Of a stretch of 28,436 nt of DNA, positions 7,860 through 15,654 are shown piece by piece. The stretch covers positions 1 to 28,436 of IMG/VR virus record IMGVR_UViG_3300034073_004595; one strand, given 5' to 3'. The position numbers and the translations under genes are program-made. A model generated the notes under the pieces. That model made no database searches. It was not told where the DNA came from and saw only the letters and a program-made list of their open reading frames with translations. Origin of the DNA: a virus. The stretch's first letter is position 1, and each line of letters opens with the position of its first letter.

Positions 7860-9503
7860 ATGATATCTACACAGAATCCCAATAAAAAAAAGAAACTACA
7901 ATATTCTTGCGGTTGTTCTTTCAACACCATAGATAATGACTCGGATAAAATAGACTTTGATCCTGTTCATAACCCTATCAATTTTAATTGCTCCAAAACC
8001 TGGGCACTTATAGGAGATGGTAATACTAAGGGTTGTTTTCAGCTTGAGTCTAGATTAGGTAGATCTATGGCTAAAAAACTTAAGCCAACAAACATAGAAG
8101 AGCTATCTGCCCTAATCAGTATTCTGAGACCAGGATGCTTGGAAGCCGTAAGAGACGGAAAAACTGTGTCCAACCACTACATAGATAAAAAAAATGGCCA
8201 GGAATCTATAGACTATTATCATCCAGCACTAGAGGAAACACTTGGCAAAACCTATGGAGAGATGATATATCAAGAACAGGCAATGGAGATTGCAAAAAAT
8301 ATAGCTGGTTTTAATCTACAAGAAGCAGACATGCTTCGTAAAGCTATTGGTAAAAAGAAACCAGAAGAAATGGCAAAAGTAAAATCTAAGTTTTTGAATG
8401 GGTCCAAAGAACTGGGTGTCGTTTCCTTTGAACAAGCAGAAGAAATTTTCGGATGGATAGAAAAAAGCCAAAGATATTCTTTTAACAAAAGTCATGCTGT
8501 TTCCTACGCTGTTAATGCTTATCTGTCTGCTTACGCAAAAGCTCATTTTCCTAGGATATTTTTTGCTTCGTACCTAAGATTTGCGAAAGATAAAATTGAT
8601 CCTAAGGCAGAAATTAAAGAACTGATACAAAACGCTAACGCAATGGATATAGGCGTCTATGTGCCAGACATTAGAAATATGAATAAATTTTTTGTTCTCA
8701 AAAATAACCATATTTATTTTGGTCTCACAGATATCAAAGGGTTCGGCGATTCGGTATATAACAAACTATGTGAACTTATAAAAAAAGAACATATAGATTT
8801 TGATACTGTGTCTTGGTTAGAATTTGCATGTAAAATTTTATTGAATATTAATTCTATATCAGCTAAATCATTAATCAAGTCTGGTTCATTGTCTTTTCTA
8901 AAGAAAAGCAGAACATCAATGCTTTTCGAATATGAACTATTGGGGAAATTAACCAAAAAAGAAAGCGGTTTTATTTGTGATAGAGCGGATCGATATAAAA
9001 ATTTAAACGACGCATTGCTGGATTTATTCCATAATCATAGACTAACTAATAAAAGAAGCCAGACCATTAATACTATTATACAAACCTTTAATAAGCCCCC
9101 GTATTCTCTTCAGGACAGCCCGGAATGGATAGCCGACTCAGAAGAAGAAATACTGGGCTGCAGCATCACTTGCTCTAAAGTAGATATGTATGATATTTCT
9201 ATGACTAATGCAACATGCAAAGACTTTCATAATATGTTAAATACTGATAATATTATTGTGTGTGGAGAAATAGACACTATCAGTATCATTAAAACAAAAT
9301 CAGGCAAAAATCCTGGTGCGGAAATGGCCTTTGTTTCGATGAGCGACGGATCAGGAGTGATAGACAGCGTTATTTTCTTTCCAGAGGCTTACAAAGAATT
9401 TCGAAACATTCTTTTTCAGAACAATGTTATTATTGTCAAAGGGAACAAAACAAAGAGCAAGGATGGACTCGTTGTCCAAAAAGCCTATATTCCTAGAACT
9501 TGA
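7860..9503 (+). CDS. dnaE-C: DNA polymerase III alpha (DnaE-type), C-terminal half: fingers, HhH, OB
   Basis: A 547-residue protein matching the second half of DnaE. It begins with about 57 residues not typical of DnaE, basic at first (PNKKKK) and holding C17, C19 and C44. It then joins the DnaE sequence at GCFQLESRLGRSM (from residue 58). The fingers follow: LISILRPG, TYGEMIYQEQAMEIA, EADMLRKAIGKKKPEEMAK and RYSFNKSHAVSYAV. A helix-hairpin-helix region lies around IYFGLTDIKGFG. The final 100 residues form an OB fold (start IIVCGEI, with SGVIDSVIFFPEAY). It stops after the OB fold, so there is no obvious tau-binding domain. No catalytic aspartates are present, so it must work with the N-terminal half. 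The two halves total 1170 residues, close to a full bacterial DnaE. I see no ribosome binding site before the ATG. Confidence 0.95.
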   Translation: MISTQNPNKKKKLQYSCGCSFNTIDNDSDKIDFDPVHNPINFNCSKTWALIGDGNTKGCFQLESRLGRSMAKKLKPTNIEELSALISILRPGCLEAVRDGKTVSNHYIDKKNGQESIDYYHPALEETLGKTYGEMIYQEQAMEIAKNIAGFNLQEADMLRKAIGKKKPEEMAKVKSKFLNGSKELGVVSFEQAEEIFGWIEKSQRYSFNKSHAVSYAVNAYLSAYAKAHFPRIFFASYLRFAKDKIDPKAEIKELIQNANAMDIGVYVPDIRNMNKFFVLKNNHIYFGLTDIKGFGDSVYNKLCELIKKEHIDFDTVSWLEFACKILLNINSISAKSLIKSGSLSFLKKSRTSMLFEYELLGKLTKKESGFICDRADRYKNLNDALLDLFHNHRLTNKRSQTINTIIQTFNKPPYSLQDSPEWIADSEEEILGCSITCSKVDMYDISMTNATCKDFHNMLNTDNIIVCGEIDTISIIKTKSGKNPGAEMAFVSMSDGSGVIDSVIFFPEAYKEFRNILFQNNVIIVKGNKTKSKDGLVVQKAYIPRT

Positions 9504-9527
9504 CACAATGGAACGACGACATATGAT
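9500..9527 (+). promoter_or_regulatory. Sigma70-like promoter for ssb
   Basis: A perfect -35 box TTGACA (9500-9505) is followed after 16 bases by TATGAT (9522-9527), one mismatch from the TATAAT -10 box. The -35 box overlaps the stop codon of the second polymerase gene. Transcription would start near 9534, about 40 bases before the SSB start. This is the only strong promoter I found in the + strand block. It fits the need for far more SSB than polymerase. Recognition by host RNA polymerase is inferred. Confidence 0.6.
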
Positions 9528-9560
9528 AGAATATGTTTGGTTTTTGGATTTTTCTTTACA

Positions 9561-9565
9561 AGGAG
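9561..9565 (+). promoter_or_regulatory. Strong ribosome binding site that fixes the SSB start
   Basis: AGGAG lies ten bases before the ATG at 9576. It settles the start at 9576 rather than at the upstream ATG 9537, which would add 13 residues and has no ribosome binding site. Confidence 0.75.
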
Positions 9566-9575
9566 ATTTAAACAA

Positions 9576-9962
9576 ATGAATATTAATATTCTGCGCGGTA
9601 ATTTAGCTAGAGATCCTGAAGTACGTGTTGTGACTATTAATGGTAAGCAAACTTCTGTAGTAAACTTTACTGTAGCAGTCTCTCGTGAATATACTAAGGC
9701 AAATGGAGAAAAGGATAAGGTTACCACATTCGTGCCATGTGAAGCATGGGATAGTGGTGCTGAGATAATAGGGGACTCCTTTAGAAAGGGAGACCTAGTA
9801 ATGGTAGAAGGTTCGCTACGAAACGACTCTTGGGAAAAGGATGGCGTTAAGCATAATTCTTTGAAAGTCCGAGTTAATAACTTTTCAAAGATTACCAAGC
9901 TCTCAAGAAATCGTACAGACAAAAGTCTAGACAAGAGCGAAGCTGAAACGGTTGCTTTTTAA
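9576..9962 (+). CDS. ssb: Single-stranded DNA-binding protein (SSB)
   Basis: A 128-residue bacterial-type SSB that coats single-stranded DNA at the fork. The OB fold starts with INILRGNLARDPEVRV and continues with VNFTVAVSREYTK, then FVPCEAWDSGAEIIGDSFRKGDLVMVEGSLR, all hallmark SSB segments. The C-terminal tail is short and basic, then mildly acidic, ending SEAETVAF. It ends in Phe but lacks the run of aspartates (DDDIPF-type) used by bacterial SSB to bind partner proteins. Loss or change of the tip is common among phage SSBs and suggests phage-specific partners. The gene has its own promoter and a strong ribosome binding site, and a hairpin follows it, unlike its coupled neighbours. Confidence 0.93.
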   Translation: MNINILRGNLARDPEVRVVTINGKQTSVVNFTVAVSREYTKANGEKDKVTTFVPCEAWDSGAEIIGDSFRKGDLVMVEGSLRNDSWEKDGVKHNSLKVRVNNFSKITKLSRNRTDKSLDKSEAETVAF

Positions 9963-9990
9963 TTATCATCAGAGCATAGGACAATAGATG

Positions 9991-10021
9991 AAATGGGGGG
10001 TGTTTAGTCGCCCCCCAATTT
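9991..10021 (+). terminator. GC-rich hairpin after ssb, probable terminator
   Basis: Six G (9995-10000) pair with six C (10011-10016) across a ten-base loop. The flanking AAAT (9991-9994) can pair with ATTT (10018-10021) past one bulged base. A true U tract is lacking (AATTTCTACG follows), so termination may be partial, letting some transcription into the glycosyltransferase genes. It could equally protect the ssb mRNA 3' end. Confidence 0.6.
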
Positions 10022-10037
10022 CTACGCAAATAAAGAC

Positions 10038-11705
10038 ATGACACAAAACAAAAAACTCAAAATATTGATGGTTTCTGAGGCTAGCTTTTTAAGCTCTGGA
10101 TTCGGAACTTATGCTAAAGAAATTCTAAGTCGTCTTCATGCCACCAACAAATATGAGATCGCAGAATTTGCTTGCTACGGCAAGGTTAATGATCCTAAAG
10201 ACCATTCTATTTTGTGGAGATATTATGCTAATGCTGTAGACGAAAATGATCCAAGACATAAAGAGTATAACAATTCTTTAGAAAATCAATTTGGTAGATG
10301 GAGATTTGAGAGAGTTTTATTGGATTTTCAGCCAGATGTTGTTGTAGATGTTAGAGATTACTGGATGAATTCATATCAGCAATTCTCTCCTTTACGACCA
10401 TTTTTTCACTGGGTTCTTATGCCCACAGTAGACTCTTCGCCTCAACAAGAAGACTGGATTGACACATTTTTACATGCAGATGCTATTTTTACTTATTCAG
10501 ACTTTGGTCGTGACACTCTCTTAGAGCAAAGCAACAACAAAATTAATTACATATCTACAACGTCTCCGGGTGTTGATCTTAATATTTTTCATCCAATCCC
10601 TAACAGAGATAATCTTAGACAATCTCTGGGTATTGCTCCGGGCAGTTTTGTGATTGGATCAGTTATGCGTAACCAAAAACGCAAATTAATTCCCGAGCTA
10701 TTTTCTGCTGTTAAGTCTCTTATCAATAATCTTTATCAGCAAAATAATGATTTGGCTAACAATATTTACATATACTTGCATACTAGTTATCCAGATGCGG
10801 GTTGGGATATACCACAGTTACTAAAAGAATATGAGATAGGAAACAGGGTTTTATTCACATACTCATGTAAAAGTTGTGGATTTTTCAGACCAAAACTCTT
10901 TAGTCATCCTGTAACATATTGTCCTAAGTGTGGCAATAGGTCTCTTTCTATGCCAAATGTTAGTAATGGACTACAACAAGAAAATCTCAATCAAGTTATT
11001 AACTGCTTCGATTTATATGTACAATATGCCATATGTGAAGGATTTGGTATGCCACAGGTTGAAGCAGCAGCAGCGGGGGTACCCATAGCATCAGTAGATT
11101 ATAGTGCAATGTCTGATGTTGTTAGAAAACTTAATGGATACCCAGTTAGAGTTAATCAATATTTTAAAGAACTTGAAACCAAAGCAATACGCGTTTATCC
11201 AGATAATAAGCACCTTCAGCAAATCATTACCGACTTCATTTCTTTGCCTGATATCCTGAAACAACAAAAAAGACATGAAACCAGAAAATTAACAGAGGAG
11301 CACTATAACTGGGATAACATAGCTAAACAATGGGAAAATTATTTTGATCATATTACGCTCAGTGGTATGCAAGGCAAGTGGTCATCGAATCTTCCATTAA
11401 TGAACAATATTAATAATTTAGATGGAGACAATGCTTACGACATCATAACCTCGGCTGTTTCAACACATATGCCCCAACACCAGATCATAAGCTCAATGTC
11501 TCTGTTAAATATGCTCAAAGATACAGATTACGGATTTACTCTTAATGGCTTACAAATTCAGCCATACGGACTAGAGCAGGTAAAGAACTCGCTAAACGTA
11601 ATGATCAACAATCATAATACTGCCATACAGGCAAAAAATAATCTTGGATCACTCTCTCCAGAAGACTATATTTCTTACGCACACATGAAAGATAACACTA
11701 AATGA
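10038..11705 (+). CDS. GT4-type glycosyltransferase with inserted zinc ribbon
   Basis: A 555-residue GT-B-fold glycosyltransferase, predicted to move a sugar from a nucleotide-sugar donor to an unknown acceptor. The N-terminal domain opens with KILMVSEASFLSSGFGTYAKE, where the glycine-rich loop is typical of GT4. The C-terminal donor domain has the E-x7-E motif at E334 and E342 (EGFGMPQVEAAAAGVP). Between the two, at a place where GT4 enzymes normally have a short strand-helix segment, sits a zinc ribbon with C277-x2-C280 and C295-x2-C298. A further 110 residues or so follow the GT core without a recognised domain. It starts the sugar cassette, just after the ssb hairpin, with only a weak ribosome binding site, and overlaps the next gene by four bases. 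Confidence 0.88.
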   Translation: MTQNKKLKILMVSEASFLSSGFGTYAKEILSRLHATNKYEIAEFACYGKVNDPKDHSILWRYYANAVDENDPRHKEYNNSLENQFGRWRFERVLLDFQPDVVVDVRDYWMNSYQQFSPLRPFFHWVLMPTVDSSPQQEDWIDTFLHADAIFTYSDFGRDTLLEQSNNKINYISTTSPGVDLNIFHPIPNRDNLRQSLGIAPGSFVIGSVMRNQKRKLIPELFSAVKSLINNLYQQNNDLANNIYIYLHTSYPDAGWDIPQLLKEYEIGNRVLFTYSCKSCGFFRPKLFSHPVTYCPKCGNRSLSMPNVSNGLQQENLNQVINCFDLYVQYAICEGFGMPQVEAAAAGVPIASVDYSAMSDVVRKLNGYPVRVNQYFKELETKAIRVYPDNKHLQQIITDFISLPDILKQQKRHETRKLTEEHYNWDNIAKQWENYFDHITLSGMQGKWSSNLPLMNNINNLDGDNAYDIITSAVSTHMPQHQIISSMSLLNMLKDTDYGFTLNGLQIQPYGLEQVKNSLNVMINNHNTAIQAKNNLGSLSPEDYISYAHMKDNTK

Positions 11706-12838
11706 ACGCTTTGTTTATCGGACCATATAGACAAAATGATGGCTGGGGCGCCGCCACCAGAGATTACATAAGGTCTATAGCAACACAGACAAAAAATCTT
11801 TCTATTCGTCCAATCTACTTAGCCAATAATTTGATAGAAAAGCTAGACGATGACTTGTTGTCATATGAAAACTCCATATACAAAACATATGATGTTGTTT
11901 TCCAAAAAACATTACCTCATTGCTTGGTTCCGCAAAATATTACTACTAAGAATGTTGGCATATTCACCCTAGAAACCAACAATATATCCCACTCCAATAG
12001 CATACATCTGATCAACAGAATGAGCGAAATTTGTGTTCCTTCTAACCAAGAAGCACACAGTCTTAAAATCTCTGGTATTAAAATTCCGATCAGAGTTATC
12101 TCCCAATCTCTAAATACCGAAGCAATAAAAAACCATATATCCAATAACACCCAAAAGCCATTTCCTTTCGACATTATCACATCTAGATCGTTCAAATTTT
12201 ATACAATTGGTGAATATATAGAAAGAAAAAATTTATTAGATATTGTGTTAGCCTTTAATTTGGCTTTTGACATAAATGATAACGTTAGTTTAGTTATCAA
12301 AACCAATAAGCCAGGACTTAACCACCAGCAGTCATATCAATCTATTATGCAAGACATAGCTGACCTTAAAAGAAAGATGAACATCGGCTCCGTAAACAAC
12401 AAAGAAGTAGTGATTACACATAGGTTGTCAGACAACGATATGATGTCTCTACACGACTCATGTGACTGCTTCGTGTCTGCATCAAAAGGTGAGGCGTTTT
12501 GCAGACCTGCTGCGGAAGCCCTGTGTTTCGGTAATGTTCCTATGGTTACAGATCATACCGGAATGATAGACTTTATAAATAACCAAAACGGATTTATCAT
12601 TAATAGTCATAAAACGCCTGTGGTGACATCAGAAAGAACACTCTCTAATGATTTTGATATATATAATGCTCATGAGTACTGGTATCAGCCAAATATTTAC
12701 TCTATGATAGAGACCATGAAAAAAGCCTACCATATGTATCGTAAAGATCAAGATGCTTGGCAAGCTAAAAGACAAGCAGGAATATTATCCATAGAAAAGT
12801 TCTCTTACTCACAAATAGGACAGAATATATGCATCTAA
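11702..12838 (+). CDS. GT4-type glycosyltransferase
   Basis: A 378-residue GT-B glycosyltransferase. The N-terminal domain begins NALFIGPYRQNDGWGAATRD, with a glycine-containing acceptor loop. The second Rossmann domain starts near FKFYTIGEYIERKNLLDIV (about residues 163-181). The donor-binding E-x7-E motif is E264 and E272 in KGEAFCRPAAEALCFG, followed by a VPMVTDHTG segment, as in GT4 enzymes. It overlaps its neighbours by 4 and 10 bases. Unlike the previous gene it has no zinc ribbon. The sugar and acceptor cannot be read. No membrane segment is seen, so it should act in the host cytoplasm. Confidence 0.85.
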   Translation: MNALFIGPYRQNDGWGAATRDYIRSIATQTKNLSIRPIYLANNLIEKLDDDLLSYENSIYKTYDVVFQKTLPHCLVPQNITTKNVGIFTLETNNISHSNSIHLINRMSEICVPSNQEAHSLKISGIKIPIRVISQSLNTEAIKNHISNNTQKPFPFDIITSRSFKFYTIGEYIERKNLLDIVLAFNLAFDINDNVSLVIKTNKPGLNHQQSYQSIMQDIADLKRKMNIGSVNNKEVVITHRLSDNDMMSLHDSCDCFVSASKGEAFCRPAAEALCFGNVPMVTDHTGMIDFINNQNGFIINSHKTPVVTSERTLSNDFDIYNAHEYWYQPNIYSMIETMKKAYHMYRKDQDAWQAKRQAGILSIEKFSYSQIGQNICI

Positions 12839-13767
12839 GTCTATCTATGGTCAATGTACTCCATCAAACATTGTCAGATACCATCAATACAATAGTAGAA
12901 CCCTCTGCTACTATTTTTGATCACATAATGTTTTTGGTTAATCCAAACTATAATTTTTATGTCATTCATCCAGACAACATGCGATACAATGCCGATAATG
13001 CTAAATCCTTAATTCCATCGTATGTTGATCTATATGGCTATAACCTTTATATCAGTCAAAATCCAATGAGCTATGTACAAAATAATTTAGCTCAAATTTT
13101 TCATATTAATAGTCTACTAATATTTCATGCTCATAAGCCTAATAATCTTAAAAAAGAAGACAGAGCCATTATTAATAGCAAAATACATAAGCATACAAAG
13201 ATATTTTTTGACGCTAATCAACTTAAAGATTGGCAAATACAAAATAAGACTATGGTGATGCCGTATGGGGTGCCATTAAAGCACATTTCTTATAGTATAC
13301 AATGCTCCGATAGAACCAAAGATGTTCTTATTGTAGGAGACACTCAAAATGTCGTTAACAGAGCGTTACATAGGGCTTTTACTGACAATAATTACTCTTG
13401 TGATATTAACGGGCTGCACCTTTCAAATATTACAGAAGTAAATACGATACTTAATCAATATAAAATTGTGATCGATCTAAATAACAATGGGTGGATAAAT
13501 TGTTTATGCGCGGTTGCAGCAGGGTGTTACTCTATACACAGCACTCAACGAACATCAAATATGCAATCAGTTATTTTTGCATCATCACTAGAAAATATCA
13601 TCTCATCCACACAGCAATTGTTACAAGAATATGACGCAGTAGACCATCTAAACAGAGTACAAAACGACAGACTCTCTCTTAGAGATAACTATAATTTTGA
13701 ATTATTCCAAAACAGCATGTCCAACGTAATAGAACATTTATCGCATCAAGAGGTATTTATCATATGA
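12829..13767 (+). CDS. Glycosyltransferase-like protein (GT-B fold, divergent)
   Basis: A 312-residue protein that looks like a divergent GT-B enzyme. Residues about 160-175 (KDVLIVGDTQNVV) resemble the start of the second Rossmann domain. YKIVIDLNNNGWINCLCAV, followed by AAGCYSIHS (near residues 214-240), mirrors the donor-domain segment in which GTs usually read pRxxEAmAxGC. The acidic residues of the E-x7-E motif are not present at this place, so catalysis by the GT4 mechanism is doubtful. It may be an inactive partner or use another mechanism. It overlaps the previous gene by 10 bases and the next by four. Confidence 0.55.
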   Translation: MHLSLSMVNVLHQTLSDTINTIVEPSATIFDHIMFLVNPNYNFYVIHPDNMRYNADNAKSLIPSYVDLYGYNLYISQNPMSYVQNNLAQIFHINSLLIFHAHKPNNLKKEDRAIINSKIHKHTKIFFDANQLKDWQIQNKTMVMPYGVPLKHISYSIQCSDRTKDVLIVGDTQNVVNRALHRAFTDNNYSCDINGLHLSNITEVNTILNQYKIVIDLNNNGWINCLCAVAAGCYSIHSTQRTSNMQSVIFASSLENIISSTQQLLQEYDAVDHLNRVQNDRLSLRDNYNFELFQNSMSNVIEHLSHQEVFII

Positions 13768-14177
13768 TACAAGAAATTAATGTTATAACGCATCCCAGCC
13801 AGTCTGTGGAAGGGTATCAAAATGTTCCTCTAGATCAACTAGGAGGTATCACTAACGGATTTGTTAGAAGTATCATCTGTAATTGTTTGGACTATCTGCC
13901 TTTTGGACAAAGACAAGTTTTATTTTCAGAATTAGTTAATAAAATATGCATAGAGGGGACCTTAACTCTGCGATTTTTAAATGCTAGTTTATTGCCGAAT
14001 AAGATTATTTCTGGCGACATTACTGGAGAAAAGTTATCGGAGATTATATCCAATATATCTTCATGTTGGTCGGAAAAAGAATTTCAGCAAGTCATGCAAC
14101 AAATAAATAATTGTAGCATCTCTAAGCTATTCCATGAACAAGTCTATACCGTTGTTTCTATTCAAAAGACTAAATGA
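13764..14177 (+). CDS. Methyltransferase-like fragment, function unknown
   Basis: A 137-residue protein. The central part (IICNCLDYLPFGQRQVLFSE, then about 18 residues later a TLTLRFLN strand) has the look of the second half of a class I SAM-dependent methyltransferase. There, a conserved acidic loop is followed by a helix, a glycine turn and a strand. The N-terminal half with the SAM-binding GxGxG loop is absent, and no such motif lies in the upstream gene in frame. The protein is therefore either a degenerate remnant that has become a structural partner, or something unrelated. It overlaps both neighbours by four bases, so it is translated as part of the cassette rather than being debris. 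Confidence 0.45.
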   Translation: MIQEINVITHPSQSVEGYQNVPLDQLGGITNGFVRSIICNCLDYLPFGQRQVLFSELVNKICIEGTLTLRFLNASLLPNKIISGDITGEKLSEIISNISSCWSEKEFQQVMQQINNCSISKLFHEQVYTVVSIQKTK

Positions 14178-14860
14178 AAACTTTATGTTGTGTCATGTCC
14201 TATGAGATTACTAAAGGAATGAAATCTCGTGGACCCATAGGACTACTTAAAAAAAATAACAAATCTGAAGAGCTTATTATCAAACAAATAGATTCTTTAA
14301 ACTCACTATTTCTGAATAATGATATTTATGTGGTTACTGGATTTGGCTCAGAAAAAATACAAAAAAGAATACCTTCCAATATCTCTGTTATTGTTAATGA
14401 TAAATTTAATCAAGCCAATCAGATGTATGCATTGAAATTATTTTTAAATACCATACAAACAGAAACAAACTATGAAGGCATATTCATTTTAACCTCTAAT
14501 ATTATCATTAAACATCTTAGATTAAATGACCCTAATAAGTCATGGGTCCTAACAAAGAGCAAAAATAATCGCACAAAAGACGAATCTTTATTAGGAGTTG
14601 GACTAGACAGCACAGAAAAAATCAATACTATATTCTATAATCTCGGCACACTACTGTGGTGTAACGCCGTCTATCTGTGTAAAAAAGATGTTGAGATCAT
14701 CAAGAATAACTTAGATAAGTATTATGACAATATGTTTCTATTTGAAATGATAAATAAATCTATCGACGAATATTATTTAAACATTGGTATCAACACCCTG
14801 TATAGCAATAACGACTGTATTATTATCAGAGGACCCAAAGATAAGCACAAAATCATATGA
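14174..14860 (+). CDS. Putative nucleotidyltransferase-like GT-A protein
   Basis: A 228-residue protein whose layout recalls sugar-nucleotide or choline nucleotidyltransferases. An early glycine, lysine and arginine loop (GMKSRGPIGLLK, residues about 15-26) stands where those enzymes have the GxGxRLxPxTK signature. A strand-turn follows in the pattern DIYVVTGFGSEKIQKRI (near residues 51-67), then VIVNDKFNQANQMYALKL, both typical of the family. The signature loop is not canonical, so activity is uncertain. If active it could make the activated sugar used by the neighbouring glycosyltransferases. It overlaps both neighbours by four bases. Confidence 0.45.
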   Translation: MKTLCCVMSYEITKGMKSRGPIGLLKKNNKSEELIIKQIDSLNSLFLNNDIYVVTGFGSEKIQKRIPSNISVIVNDKFNQANQMYALKLFLNTIQTETNYEGIFILTSNIIIKHLRLNDPNKSWVLTKSKNNRTKDESLLGVGLDSTEKINTIFYNLGTLLWCNAVYLCKKDVEIIKNNLDKYYDNMFLFEMINKSIDEYYLNIGINTLYSNNDCIIIRGPKDKHKII

Positions 14861-15645
14861 GCAAAACCATACTCGTACACCATACCAATAATCCATTATA
14901 TCGATCTATGATAAAGTATCTATTCTCTCTACAAGGAGAATCATACCAGATAGATATACGACCACTGCACACTAAATTGTTTGAATCTTTTCATAATGTA
15001 AAACCCACAACGGTGTTCTTGCCTGCTGCAGAGTATACTCAGGAATTTCATGATTTTATTACAGAACATCACAAGAATACATCAATTGTATTATTGATAG
15101 ACCAGCCCATTGATCATCAAGAACTATTAAGATTTTGGAGAGACACACACATTAAGATTGTTGTTAACGAACGATTTGCTGCTCAGTATACTCACAACAA
15201 ATCACTATTATTTAATCATTTGTATGATTCTGACATTTTTCAACATTATGGTCTTGAAAGAAATAATAAAGTTGCTGTTATATTATCACACGACAACAAT
15301 AAAAACAATAATATATTATCTAGCTGGCTATATCCAGAACAACCCAAATCAACGCTAGTTTTATTCAATAATCCAGAGTTTAAGCATCCCCAAAATATAG
15401 GTATTTTTAATAATTCTGATCTTAGTATGGTTCTGAATACTTTTTCTTATCTAATAGATATTGAAGATAATTTTGCGGTAGAAGCACAAGCATGTCAAAT
15501 TAGCAATCTAGAATTTTCTAGTATCACAGACATTTTAGACACAACAACATATACTCAAAAACCACACCCAATCGGTTCTGAACAACTAGAAACGCATTGT
15601 TACAGGACTTTTGTATCAACGAAACTCATATCTTTTTTAAGCTAG
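14857..15645 (+). CDS. GT-B-like protein of unknown function
   Basis: A 262-residue protein with alternating strands and helices as in a two-domain Rossmann-type fold. YDSDIFQHYGLERNNKVAVI (near residues 123-142) reads like the linker and first strand of a GT-B donor domain. FSYLIDIEDNFAVEAQACQI (near residues 196-215) reads like the donor-site helix, with a single Glu retained. It is otherwise unlike known enzymes and rich in His and Asn. It overlaps the preceding gene by four bases and is nine bases from the next. It could be a divergent glycosyltransferase or a non-catalytic partner of the two clear GT4 enzymes. Confidence 0.45.
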   Translation: MSKTILVHHTNNPLYRSMIKYLFSLQGESYQIDIRPLHTKLFESFHNVKPTTVFLPAAEYTQEFHDFITEHHKNTSIVLLIDQPIDHQELLRFWRDTHIKIVVNERFAAQYTHNKSLLFNHLYDSDIFQHYGLERNNKVAVILSHDNNKNNNILSSWLYPEQPKSTLVLFNNPEFKHPQNIGIFNNSDLSMVLNTFSYLIDIEDNFAVEAQACQISNLEFSSITDILDTTTYTQKPHPIGSEQLETHCYRTFVSTKLISFLS

Positions 15646-15654
15646 GACTTTTAC

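Noticed and set aside
6960-7900. Simple frameshift or sequencing error splitting dnaE
   Set aside because: The two halves are separated by 879 bases holding two intact genes, and the first ends with a ribosome binding site for the next gene.
5109-9503. Split intein joining the two polymerase halves, as in cyanobacterial DnaE
   Set aside because: No intein-like sequence follows the first half or precedes the second. The cyanobacterial split lies before FNKSH, which is unbroken here (RYSFNKSH) inside the second gene.
9537-9575. Upstream start for SSB adding 13 residues
   Set aside because: The extra residues do not resemble SSB and have no ribosome binding site; the AGGAG site fits the ATG at 9576.
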